This document shows positions 33,085 through 42,094 of a stretch of DNA of 64,000 nt, piece by piece (position 1 is the stretch's first letter; every line of letters starts with the position of its first letter). Source of the stretch: Gaertneriomyces semiglobifer (taxonomy: Eukaryota; Chytridiomycota; Chytridiomycetes; Spizellomycetales; Spizellomycetaceae). Location: contig JAHLKF010000002.1 in assembly GCA_025558075.1 (NCBI GenBank), forward strand, positions 1 to 64,000, written 5' to 3'. The position numbers were made by a program, and so were the translations under genes. The notes beneath the pieces are model-generated. The model was given only the letters and a program-made list of their open reading frames with translations. It made no database searches and had not been told where the DNA came from.

Positions 33085-34193
33085 CGTTAAGTGCGTTGTC
33101 CGTTTACTGGGCCTTCACGGTTACTACTCCTCAAGCTGAATCACCAAGGGCCATTTTTCACTCAGGCTCTAGCAATGCCCTTGAGCGCAAGGAACCTGGC
33201 GACGTCGCGCGAGTTTCGTCAACGAGCAATGCGCGATCAACGGTTATCGATTAGAGACTTCTGAGAGGTCCCCTGTAGCACTCGAAAATATCCTTACAAG
33301 TCAGCTGTTCTACTCAGAATTTGAATCCGGACGAAGTTCCTTCCTGTTTTCCATCATATGCAAGTAGAATTACCCAAAAACCTTCAAAAACATCTAATAT
33401 TTCACCCCAGCAGGACCAGAGAAAACAAATGCTTTGATCTTTATAACCTACCGGTTTTTAAACTTTTTTACGGTGTCTGTTCATTACAGTAGCAAAATCC
33501 AAGGAAAGCAGAGCTTATAGGCCCCTGGGTAGGAAGCGTGACTGTGAACTTGATCATGCAAAACCACAAACTAATATTACAAGTCAACTGAATTCAATCA
33601 CTCAGTGAGTGCAAATTGCCTCATATATGTCACAAATTTAAAAGTGCCCCAGAGGAAAACTTAAGAGATTTGGCATCACATGGCTGCTTGTATTCATAGT
33701 GGTGTATTGTTAATCAAGGTTGTATTATCCCAAAGATGCCAGTCCTTTTATGTCTCACATATTAAACATGTTCTGCTATTTCAATTGTGTCTGAAACTAT
33801 TTGGTTGAGCAACACCTTGCCATAACATTCCCAAACATTCCCTAAGAGCTGGATCAAGCAGCGGACAGATTGCAATTTGCTCATGCTGTTAGTGTATTTC
33901 CAAGTCCTTTGGCATTCTGCACAACATTCTAGATCATTCAGTTATCATGTGTCATCAGCCAAGTAGCTAGGGTGTGGAAAAAAACTTTCATACAGTGTAC
34001 TAACAATAGTAGGGACAATAGCGGGAATTCCCTCATCCGTTCCCTGCTTTAAATTTGTATCTGAGAGCATTGGCATTACCATCATTCTATGACCTTCCCT
34101 GCACTTGCTTAAACATTGAGGTGGAAAACCTTTGTAACAGGTCTTCATTACCAGAAACTCAAGGGGAACTTGTCCCGAGGTACATGATCATCA
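33085..34193. other. Left arm of AT-rich, gene-poor island
   Basis: From about 33,290 the base composition shifts to AT-rich compared with the GC-balanced genes on the left. I find no convincing gene. A 67-residue minus frame at 33,945-34,148 has no recognised domain. The stretch looks like old, decayed repeat sequence. Confidence 0.45.
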
Positions 34194-34198
34194 CTTGG

Positions 34199-34445
34199 TA
34201 TTGAAGATCGGTTTGAATACCAATGTATTGTAGGTGTCTACCTTAATCTTAGCCAGGAGAAGTCCTGAGAGGACCTCTCCTTTTATAACAGAGAATTACA
34301 AATCCTTATCACAGACTGATTACTTATCTGTGGTGGCATTTTCCTACAGAAGCTTCTATCTAGGATGCTCATTCCTACAGAAACTTCTATCTAGGTGTCA
34401 CCTTCCAGAATGTTCTAACACAGTCCATGCTCATTGTCCTCAACA
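34199..34445 (-). repeat. Inverted solo LTR of the copia family
   Basis: The reverse complement begins TGTTGAGGACAATGAGCATG and ends TTCAATA, matching the copia LTRs at 36,360 and 41,873. It is flanked by CTTGG at 34,194-34,198 and 34,446-34,450, a perfect 5-base target duplication. It is 247 bases rather than 217, because a segment of about 30 bases (CCTACAGAA-CTTCTATCTAGG) is present twice. No internal region remains, so it arose by LTR-LTR recombination. Confidence 0.92.
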
Positions 34446-34450
34446 CTTGG

Positions 34451-36354
34451 ACATATGGATGGACAACTATCTCATTATATTTTTATATAGTTCTCTCTGT
34501 ACCTACTATAGGCAGACCAGTTGCTTTCCAATACGTTTGCTTCCCAAGCATCATCATTCAAAGTATTTGTCAGATTGAACATAACAGTATAATTGCTAAT
34601 TCCTGAGTATCAAACGTATGTATACACTTCAGAGTGTTTATAGCACATCCTAGGCAAATGAACACACTTTCCTTCAGAATCAGAATGATGGCGCAATTTG
34701 ACATTAATTATTTTGAAGGTGTTTTGCTGATCAATTTCCAGTCAGCTAGCAACAACCTGGATTCCTGACAATTACATCATGTGTTATTGTAGATTGCGTC
34801 TACCACTTATATGTTGTGTTTGCATTGTTTTTAGTAAAATTTGGCCACCAGGGCACCTTCACTCAATAGCCTGTCTTTATCACAGTTGGAAGATGGTATG
34901 CCATTCATTTCAAGTGTTCCATTTAGGTAGGTTAGTTTCCACCATGCATTGCACAAGTCTAGACGTAAGTGAAACTGTTCACAACCTTTTCACAGCCAGC
35001 AATTCTTGCACTTGAATGTTTTTGGGGCCAGAGGCTTCTAGCCAGCAGGCATGTTAGCATGATTGACCCGGAGGATATGCTTTGAATGGCACAATTTTGA
35101 AAGCTCAATTCTTACTAATGCTTGTCATTTCCCAACCAGTCCATATCACCTCTTGATTGCCAGCGTCATGCACAAAATGAAAATGGAGGCTGGAAAGAAG
35201 TAATGATGCCTATGGTTTCAAAAGGTTCATGAGACTGAAACTGCATGGTTTTGAATGGCAGCCAGGTGATTTGGGAAGTGTTGTCTAACAGTTTAAATAC
35301 CTCTTGTGATGATCTTGATCTTACATATGACATGTTCGGAGGGGTCATCCCTATTGTATCTGTTGGAACACAATATGCACAGGGTGGCCTGGAACATTCC
35401 GATGAAGGCTTGTATTTTTTGACTACATAAGACAGGTTCCATTTAGGACATCGGCAATATTTGAGAATTTTAACTCCTAGCCTCAAAGCGGATGATGTAT
35501 TAGCTTCATCTTGAGCTTTCCATTACGATTGCACCTTCCAGAAGGTAGCAGTCAAATTGATACTCACTGTTTTCCCACTTTTGCCTGATGTTGAAGACAA
35601 CATGTCAATACCAAAGTAGTGTACATTCATATTATGTGCATTATGGAAGTTTTTCAGAGGGCACACTGTTGTGATACCTGGCCATTTTAACCCAATTCAA
35701 ACTTATCTCTATAGCTCTGTTTGAGACTCCTAGTGGTAGATTGAGTTTAAGTGGCTTTGCATCCATCACATCGCATTGTCTTTGGATGCCACCGTTTTGT
35801 GATGTATGCTGCACCCTATTTGCACTTGCTCAAAAACTGAACCTCATTATAACCCACATCTTCATAGGGGATCAAGTTGCTCTCCAATCTACGGAGTGCT
35901 TCAAGGCTGTAGTTGTTGCTGTCCATGGCTCACATCAGTTCTTCACTACCACCAAAAAGGTGGAAAATGCCACAATTGCCACACACAATTGTCAATGAAT
36001 GTGGAAAGATGCAGTGTGACTAGGAAATCAGCACTGCAAGTAATAACAAATTGAGTGTTTACTAGATGCAGCATCAGCCCATCATTTCCATGTTATCCAA
36101 ATGGCCGTGGCGCAATGATGCCCAACCAACTGTGAAACCATGTGACCAACTCTTGCTAGCTACAACAAACACTAAACAAAAAAGACGTTCCCAAGAAGGA
36201 CACGGAATGTGCCCTTGAAGAAGTGGTAGGTTTGGTACAGTGTTCAGTTTTACTTTGGGATAATTACCGTGATGATGTGTTTGGATGACCTGAATATTAC
36301 TGCTAAGCCTCAATATTCTGTGAAAGACCTCAAGTGTCAATTGTCTGGCCACTT
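34451..36354. other. AT-rich island, no gene recognised
   Basis: Only short open frames are seen, such as 35,245-35,430 (+), 35,166-35,486 (-) and 36,074-36,350 (-), without domains I recognise. The composition and texture match the stretch after the copia element (42,095-43,280), so both are probably one older sequence split by the insertion. Confidence 0.45.
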
Positions 36355-36487
36355 CACAGTGTTGGAAGACAATGAGCATGGACTGTGCTAGAACATTCTG
36401 GAAGGTGCCACCTAGATAGAAGTTTCTGTAGGAAGGTGCCATCACAGATATGTTATCAGTGTGTGATAAGGATTTGTAATTCTCTGT

Positions 36488-36494
36488 TATAAAA
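36488..36494 (+). promoter_or_regulatory. TATA box of copia LTR
   Basis: TATAAAA sits about 130 bases into the LTR and recurs at the same place in the 3' LTR (42,001-42,007) and in the nested solo LTR. It is a plausible U3 promoter element. Confidence 0.65.
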
Positions 36495-36510
36495 GGAGGG
36501 GTCCTCTCAG

Positions 36511-36715
36511 TGTTGTAATAGGATCCCGGTGGCATACACGCCATTGGGGTTACCCCGTTATCGGTAACTGCTATGTCAGCACTGCCCTAAGTCACATGAT
36601 CTTTTCCGTCAGGAAGCGCTTAACGCAACCGTCAGTTTAGAACTTAGAACCTTAGACTTGAGAGATAACAGAGCTTATAAGAAGGATAAGAGCATCAGCA
36701 GATTCCTCTGCAACA
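36511..36715 (+). repeat. TRIM left LTR
   Basis: 205 bases beginning TGTTGTAATAGGATCCCGG and ending CTCTGCAACA. It has the same start (TGTTG) as the copia LTR but is otherwise unrelated in sequence. Confidence 0.95.
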
Positions 36716-36728
36716 GGTTATGAGCCCC
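36716..36728 (+). promoter_or_regulatory. Primer-binding site of the TRIM
   Basis: GGTTATGAGCCCC directly follows the left LTR. It is complementary to GGGGCTCATAACC, the anticodon arm of initiator tRNA-Met with anticodon CAT. Drosophila copia and yeast Ty5 are known to prime from a tRNA-iMet half cut in the anticodon loop. Confidence 0.85.
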
Positions 36729-36779
36729 GGCATCGACAGCTGTTACCTGCTTATGCTCTGCCCCTCAGTCTCCGGGTGG

Positions 36780-37095
36780 ATCTGCCCGTTATTGACAGTT
36801 TCCGCCTGCACCGTTAATCCCCCTGCCAGCGATTAAAGACGCCCGGCACCGTTGATCCCCCTACCTGCGATCAACTGCTTACACCCCCGGACCGTTGATC
36901 CCCCTGCCTGCGATCAACGACGACTGCTATTGATCCCCCTGCCTGCGATCAACGACGACTGCTATTGATCCCCCTGCCTGCGATCAACTGCTTACACTCC
37001 CGGACCGTTGATCCCCCTGCCAGCGATTAACGACGCCCGACATTTATTGATCTCCCTGCCTGCGATCAACGACGACTGCTTATTGAAGACCTTGC
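36780..37095 (+). repeat. Internal tandem repeats of the TRIM
   Basis: Several head-to-tail copies of a 30-45-base unit with core TTGATCCCCCTGCCTGCGAT followed by CAACGACGACTGCT or CAACTGCTTAC. At least six cores are visible. Some carry GCCAGCGATTAA instead. Such arrays are common in non-coding TRIM interiors. Confidence 0.85.
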
Positions 37096-37117
37096 CTGTG
37101 TATAACACTTTTTTAAG

Positions 37118-37432
37118 ATGGCCCGCTCGACCCGCAGTGCCAAGGAGGAATTCTCGGCCCCCGACAACCCTCCGTCACTGTTCGCTGAACGACTGCCAAA
37201 CCTGGAATCCGACGCCGTGTGCCTCACGTGCATATGCGGCCGCAAACCGTCTGTTCGTGACCGCATTCGCAATCGAGTTGCCGCTGACAAGCAGACCCTT
37301 GACGTCTTACAAGCTGTCGCCCTGGAACTGGATGCATCCGTGTACCGAAATGTCGTGTATGCACCGAGGGGGGAGTGTTGTAATAGGATCCCGGTGGCAT
37401 ACACGCCATTGGGGTTACCCCGTTATCGGTAA
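37118..37432 (+). other. Small open frame inside the TRIM
   Basis: An ATG at 37,118 opens 104 codons (MARSTRSAKEEFSAPDNPP) running into the right LTR. It contains a CLTCICGRK cysteine pair and a basic RDRIRNRVAADK helix. It might be a gag remnant or captured host sequence. No family is recognised and expression is unknown. Confidence 0.3.
37366..37375 (+). promoter_or_regulatory. Polypurine tract of the TRIM
   Basis: GAGGGGGGAG lies immediately before the right LTR, where plus-strand DNA synthesis primes in LTR elements. The copia tract before 41,873 is nearly the same. Confidence 0.85.
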
Positions 37433-37580
37433 CTGCTATGTCAGCACTGCCCTAAGTCACATGATCTTTTCCGTCGGGAAGCGCTTAACGCAACCGTCAG
37501 TTTAGAACTTAGAACCTTAGACTTGAGAGATAACAGAGCTTATAAGAAGGATAAGAGCATCAGCAGGTTCCTCTGCAACA
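37376..37580 (+). repeat. TRIM right LTR
   Basis: 205 bases, differing from the left copy at two positions (TCCGTCGGG for TCCGTCAGG and CAGCAGGTT for CAGCAGATT). It is followed by the target duplication CTCAG. Confidence 0.95.
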
Positions 37581-37651
37581 CTCAGGACTTCTCCTGGCTA
37601 AAATTAAGGTAGACACCTACAATACATTGGTATTCAAACCTATCTTCAATA

Positions 37652-37664
37652 GGTTATGAGCCCC
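37652..37664 (+). promoter_or_regulatory. Primer-binding site of copia
   Basis: GGTTATGAGCCCC directly follows the end of the 5' LTR (TTCAATA) and is identical to the TRIM's site. It is complementary to the initiator tRNA-Met anticodon arm, so a half-tRNA primer is expected. Confidence 0.87.
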
Positions 37665-37733
37665 GAGTAGTTAGACTCTGAGCTATATCAAGGACAGCCT
37701 ACTTGCCTTTATATTTGCCACCTGACTGCCAGC

Positions 37734-40700
37734 ATGTCTGACTCAGACACCAAGTTCACCATGGAGAAGTTCAATGGAACAAACTTCCACCTATGGAAGT
37801 TCAAGATGGAGATGGTGCTGAAGGAGAAAGGACTCTGGGGATTTGTCAGTGGAGATGAGGAAGTGGATGAGTATGAATCCAGCAGAGATTACAAGAGAAA
37901 AGCAGAGAGAGCCCTTGCAGTGATTGTTTTGGCTTTGAATGACACCCAACTTGGTCACATTCAAACTGCTACAACTGCCAAGGAGGCCTGGGACAAGCTC
38001 AGGAAGGTACATGAAGGAGAAGGTCTTACCAACAGACTTTACCTCAGGAGAAAGTTTCTCACATTCAAGATGGAGGGAGGATCCATGCTTGATCACATCA
38101 ACAAGATGAAAGCCCTTGCTCAACAACTGGAGTCTATCAGTGTCCCTATATCTGAGGAGGATCAAGTTATCACCTTGCTCTACAGTCTGCCTGAAAGCTA
38201 CGAGGGTTTGATTGTGGCTTTGGAGGCTAGAGAGGTGGAAGATCTGACATGGGAGTATGTAACAGGAAGACTGTTGCATTGTTGGAAGACAATGAGCATG
38301 GACTGTGCTAGAACATTCTGGAAGGTGCCACCTAGATAGGAGTTTCTGTAGGAAGGTGCCATCACAGATATGTTATCAGTGTGTGATAAGGATTTGTAAT
38401 TCTCTGTTATAAAAGGAGGGGTCCTCTCAGGACTTCTCCTGGCTAAGATTAAGGTAGACACCTACAATACATTGGTATTCAAACCTATCTTCAATATGCA
38501 TGAAGAGTTGAGAAGGAAGGACTCTGGTAAAGAAGAAGCTGGAGCTCAGAAAGCATTCAAAGCTGCCCACAACCCCAATAACAAGAGGAAGGGCAAATGT
38601 CACTATTGCCAAAAGCCTGGACACTACCAGCATGAATGCAGGAAGAAGCAGCATGATGATAAAAACAGCAGTGGGAGCGCAAATGCTGCATCTGAAAGCA
38701 AGAAAAAGGTGGATTTTCTCTTTATGGCAAGGGAAAATGATGGATACAAACCAACTGGATGGATTGTGGACTCTGGAGCATCTCAACACATGAGTGCCAA
38801 TAAGAATTTGTTCCAAAGTTATCAGGATATGGAACCAAAGGACATTATACTTGCTGATAACCGCTCTGTTAAGGCTATTGGACAGGGAACTGTGTTTTTG
38901 AAAGATGGTATCAAGCTCAGGGATGTGTGGTATGTCCCCAAATTGGAAAAGAACCTTATCTCAGTCAGGAAAACCACTTAAAATGGTTTAAAAGTCGAAT
39001 TTCTGGACTCTGGATGTGTCATTAAGGCTGCTGATGACACTACAGTACTCACAGCCTCATTGGATGGAGGCTTATATGTGACAGACATTAGCAACCATGG
39101 AGCTGTTGCAGTTACTAACAACCTGGAACTCTGGCACCAAAGACTAGGACATTTGAATGATGCCAGCATGCGAAAATTACAACAGAGAGGACATTTGGGA
39201 GCCCTGGAGACTGCTCCTAGCATGCCTCTATGTGAAGCATTCACTTTCAGAAAAATTACTAGAGCCAATTTTCGATCAAACACCCCAAAAGAACCAGAAA
39301 TGTCTTAGAAAAGGTGCACTCAGACATATGTGGACCTATGAGCAAGCCTGAAAGAACTGGAGAGCTGTATTTCATCACATTCATTGATGACAGCAGCTCT
39401 GCCACTGCTGTATTCCTAATGAAGCGAAAATCTGAAGCTCTGACTGCATTTCAGAGCTACTTGGCTTGGGCTGAGGGTATCACCAGCAAGAAACTCAAGG
39501 TGCTGCAGTCTGACAATGGTACAAAGTACACCAGCAAGGCATTCAGAGCCTACTGTCAAGAACAGAAAATTACCCAACAGTTCAGTGCTCCTTATACACC
39601 TGAACAGAATGGCAAAGCTGAGAGAATGAACAGAACCTTGGTTGAGACTGCAAGGTGTCTACTGATTCATTCTGGAACCCCACTAGACTTTTGGGGAGAT
39701 GCCATCCTAATGGCTGCCTATGTGAGAAACAGGAGCCCAACTCGAACTCTGGATGGGGACCTAACACCATTTGAGGCTTTTACTGGACATAAACTGGACT
39801 TATCAAACCTGAGGACCTTTGGATGCATAGCATATGCTCAAATACCAAAGGAGAAGCGAAAAAAGCTTGATGAAAAGGCACAGAAATGTGTTTATTTGGG
39901 CCCTGACAGTGAGCACAAGGCCCACAAGCTCTGGGACCCAGTTGCTGAAAAGTTGGTCATCAGCCAAAATGTAGCATTTGATGAGAACATGCTTTGGAAA
40001 CACTGAAAACAACAAAACAACGCACAGCAACACTTGGAATTACATGTCTGGAGTGATAACTCTGAAGGGGGAGAAAATCCTGTTGTTGAGTCAGAATATC
40101 ACTCAGACAGTATCATTCAGGAGAGTGATTCAGAACCTGAACAAGCTGAAATCAATGATGATTCCGGATCAACAACCTCTGAGGACCCCTTACAAGCAGC
40201 TCCTACTATTAGGACTTCCACCAGAAGCAACAAAGGTGTGCCTCCTGGAAGCTGGTGGGCCCTGAACAAGGCTCAACTCGCTTACTATGCCTTAGCTGCA
40301 AGTTCTGTAGTTCAGGAACCACAAACTTACCAGCAAGCAATTACCAGTAAGGATGCTGACAAGTGGATCAAGGCTATGGATGCGGAGTATGCCTCCCTGA
40401 TGAGCAACAACACCTGGAAACTTGTTCCACTGCCACCTGATAGGAAGGCTATTGGATGCAAATGGGTATACAAGCTCAAACTCAAGTCAGATGGGACTGT
40501 TGAACGCTACAAAGCCAGATTAGTTGCCAAAGGATACTCCCAAACGCCTGGAATTGACTTTACTGAGACCTTTGCCCCAGTTGCTCTTAGCAATTGCAGC
40601 CATGGAAGACTTGGAGATACATCAAATGGATGTTAAAACTGCCTATTTGAACGGAGTTTTGCAAGAGGTTATCTATATGGAACAACCTGAGGGATATATG

Positions 40701-41865
40701 AAGGGTCCCAACTTGGTGTGCCTGCTGCACAAGACCCTATATGGACTTAAGCAGTCTGGAAGGGAGTGGAACAGAGTGATCAACAAAGAACTGAACGCTC
40801 TGGGATTCAAAAGAAGCGTTGCTGATCATTGTTTATATGTGCTCCAGAAGGACAACATCAAGATCTATGTGGTAATCTATGTGGATGACCTGATTATGGC
40901 TGGTAACAACATAGAAGCCATAGGACAACTCAAGAACCAGCTGTCCAGCAAGTTCAAGATGACAGATTTGGGGCCACTGGAGTATTTTCTGGGCATACAA
41001 GTCACTAGGGAGCGTTCTGACAAGGCCATCTTCCTTTCCCAACAACTGTACATCAACAAGGTCCTGGCCAAATTCAACATGGATGCCTCCACACCTGTTT
41101 CTACACCAATGGAGACTGGAAAGCACCTTACCAAGGAGGATCAACCCAGTACAAATGAAGAAGAACTCGCCATGGCTTCAGTTCCCTATAAGGAAGCAGT
41201 TGGGAGCTTGATCTATGCCATGCTAGGCACCAGACCTGACTTGGCTGCTGCCATCAGCCAAGTTTCCCAGTATATGGCCAACCCTGGACAAGCTCACTGG
41301 AGTGCTGTCAAAAGAATAATTCGCTATTTAAAAGGTACAAATGCTTTGAAACTCAAGCTGGGTGGTGCAGACAGCAAGGGGGAGCTGGTTGGCTACTCTG
41401 ATGCTGATTGGGGTGGAGATATTGATACCAGGAAGTCAACCACTGGTTATTTCTTCAAACTGGGGACTTCACCAGTGGCCTGGGCAAGCAAAAAAACAGC
41501 CTACGGTCGCCCTATCTACTGCTGAGGCAGAGTATATGGCCCTTACCAACACTGCTAAGGAGGCTATGTGGCTCAGGACACTTTTGCAAGATCTTGGTCA
41601 ATGGGACACCAAACAACCAACAGTCATTTATGGTGACAACCAAGGTTCTATAGCCATGAGCACCAATCCAGCTCATCATGATCGCTCAAAACACATAGAT
41701 ATCCGCTTCCACTTCATTAGAGAGGCTGTGGAAAGTGGTACTATCAAGGTTCAGCACCTACCCTCTCAGGACCTGATTGCTGACACACTTACCAAACCTT
41801 TACCAAGAGACCAGTTCATCAAACTTAGAGCTGGAATGGGATTAGTTGAAGAGAATGCTCATTGA
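37734..41865 (+). pseudogene. Copia gag-pol, broken
   Basis: Gag starts at the ATG at 37,734 (MSDSDTKFTMEKFNGTNFHLWK). It resumes after the nested LTR at 38,502 and carries a zinc knuckle CHYCQKPGHYQHEC at 38,598. Protease active site DSGAS is near 38,770; GAG-pre-integrase (LWHQRLGHLNDASM) near 39,130; integrase D-D-E residues are in HSDICGP (39,314), LQSDNGT (39,505) and PEQNGKAERMN (39,600). Reverse transcriptase has YVDDL near 40,880. RNase H has YSDADWGGD near 41,395 and STAEAEYMAL near 41,520. Breaks: stop in the nested LTR; TAA at 38,979; frame change near 39,300; frame change near 40,000; frame change with missing residues near 40,585; frame change at an A run near 41,493. Stop at 41,863. 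Confidence 0.93.
38280..38496 (+). repeat. Solo copia LTR nested in gag
   Basis: A full 217-base LTR, TGTTGGAAG to TTCAATA, flanked by TGCAT at 38,275-38,279 and 38,497-38,501. It differs from the 3' LTR at one position (GATAGGAGT for GATAGAAGT). LTR plus duplication adds 222 bases, a multiple of three, so the gag frame resumes unchanged, but the LTR itself contains in-frame stops (first at about 38,337). Confidence 0.95.
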
Positions 41866-41872
41866 GGGGGAG
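41864..41872 (+). promoter_or_regulatory. Polypurine tract of copia
   Basis: GAGGGGGAG lies immediately before the 3' LTR and overlaps the end of the RNase H stop codon. Confidence 0.85.
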
Positions 41873-42089
41873 TGTTGGAAGACAATGAGCATGGACTGTG
41901 CTAGAACATTCTGGAAGGTGCCACCTAGATAGAAGTTTCTGTAGGAAGGTGCCATCACAGATATGTTATCAGTGTGTGATAAGGATTTGTAATTCTCTGT
42001 TATAAAAGGAGGGGTCCTCTCAGGACTTCTCCTGGCTAAGATTAAGGTAGACACCTACAATACATTGGTATTCAAACCTATCTTCAATA
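41873..42089 (+). repeat. Copia 3' LTR
   Basis: 217 bases, intact, with a TATAAAA at 42,001. It is followed by target duplication CACAG at 42,090-42,094. Confidence 0.96.
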
Positions 42090-42094
42090 CACAG

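Larger units (their letters stand above)
36511..37580 (+). mobile_element. Miniature non-autonomous LTR element (TRIM) in the copia 5' LTR
   Basis: A 1,070-base element with 205-base terminal direct repeats (36,511-36,715 and 37,376-37,580), TG...CA ends, a primer-binding site directly after the left repeat and a polypurine tract (37,366-37,375) directly before the right one. It is flanked by CTCAG on both sides (36,506-36,510 and 37,581-37,585). The repeats differ at two of 205 positions. The internal 660 bases carry short tandem repeats and one small open frame, but no protease, integrase or reverse transcriptase. This matches the TRIM class (terminal-repeat retrotransposons in miniature), which must borrow all enzymes. 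Confidence 0.95.
36360..37651 (+). repeat. Copia 5' LTR, split by the miniature element
   Basis: The left piece is 36,360-36,510 (151 bases) and the right piece is 37,586-37,651 (66 bases), after the second copy of CTCAG. Together they make the 217 bases of the 3' LTR, with one difference (GCTAAAATT here, GCTAAGATT in the 3' LTR). The LTR's promoter side is separated from its downstream end by 1,075 bases, so a normal transcript from this LTR would have to run through the insert. Confidence 0.95.
36360..42089 (+). mobile_element. Ty1/copia LTR retrotransposon, defective, with nested insertions
   Basis: It is bounded by 217-base LTRs beginning TGTTGGAAG and ending TTCAATA, and flanked by the 5-base target duplication CACAG (36,355-36,359 and 42,090-42,094). 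Without insertions the element is about 4.4 kb. The LTRs differ by one base in 217, so integration is recent. The internal order gag, protease, integrase, reverse transcriptase, RNase H defines the copia superfamily. The primer site is at 37,652 and the polypurine tract at 41,864. The coding region is interrupted by a stop, several frameshifts and a nested LTR, so this copy cannot encode a full polyprotein as read. Confidence 0.96.

Noticed and set aside
33945..36350. Decayed transposase of a cut-and-paste element in the AT-rich island
   Set aside because: Suspected from the setting, but none of the short frames gave a motif I could name and no terminal inverted repeats were found at the island borders.
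36780..37095. CRISPR-like regular repeats
   Set aside because: Units are contiguous tandem repeats without unique spacers, in a eukaryotic LTR element.
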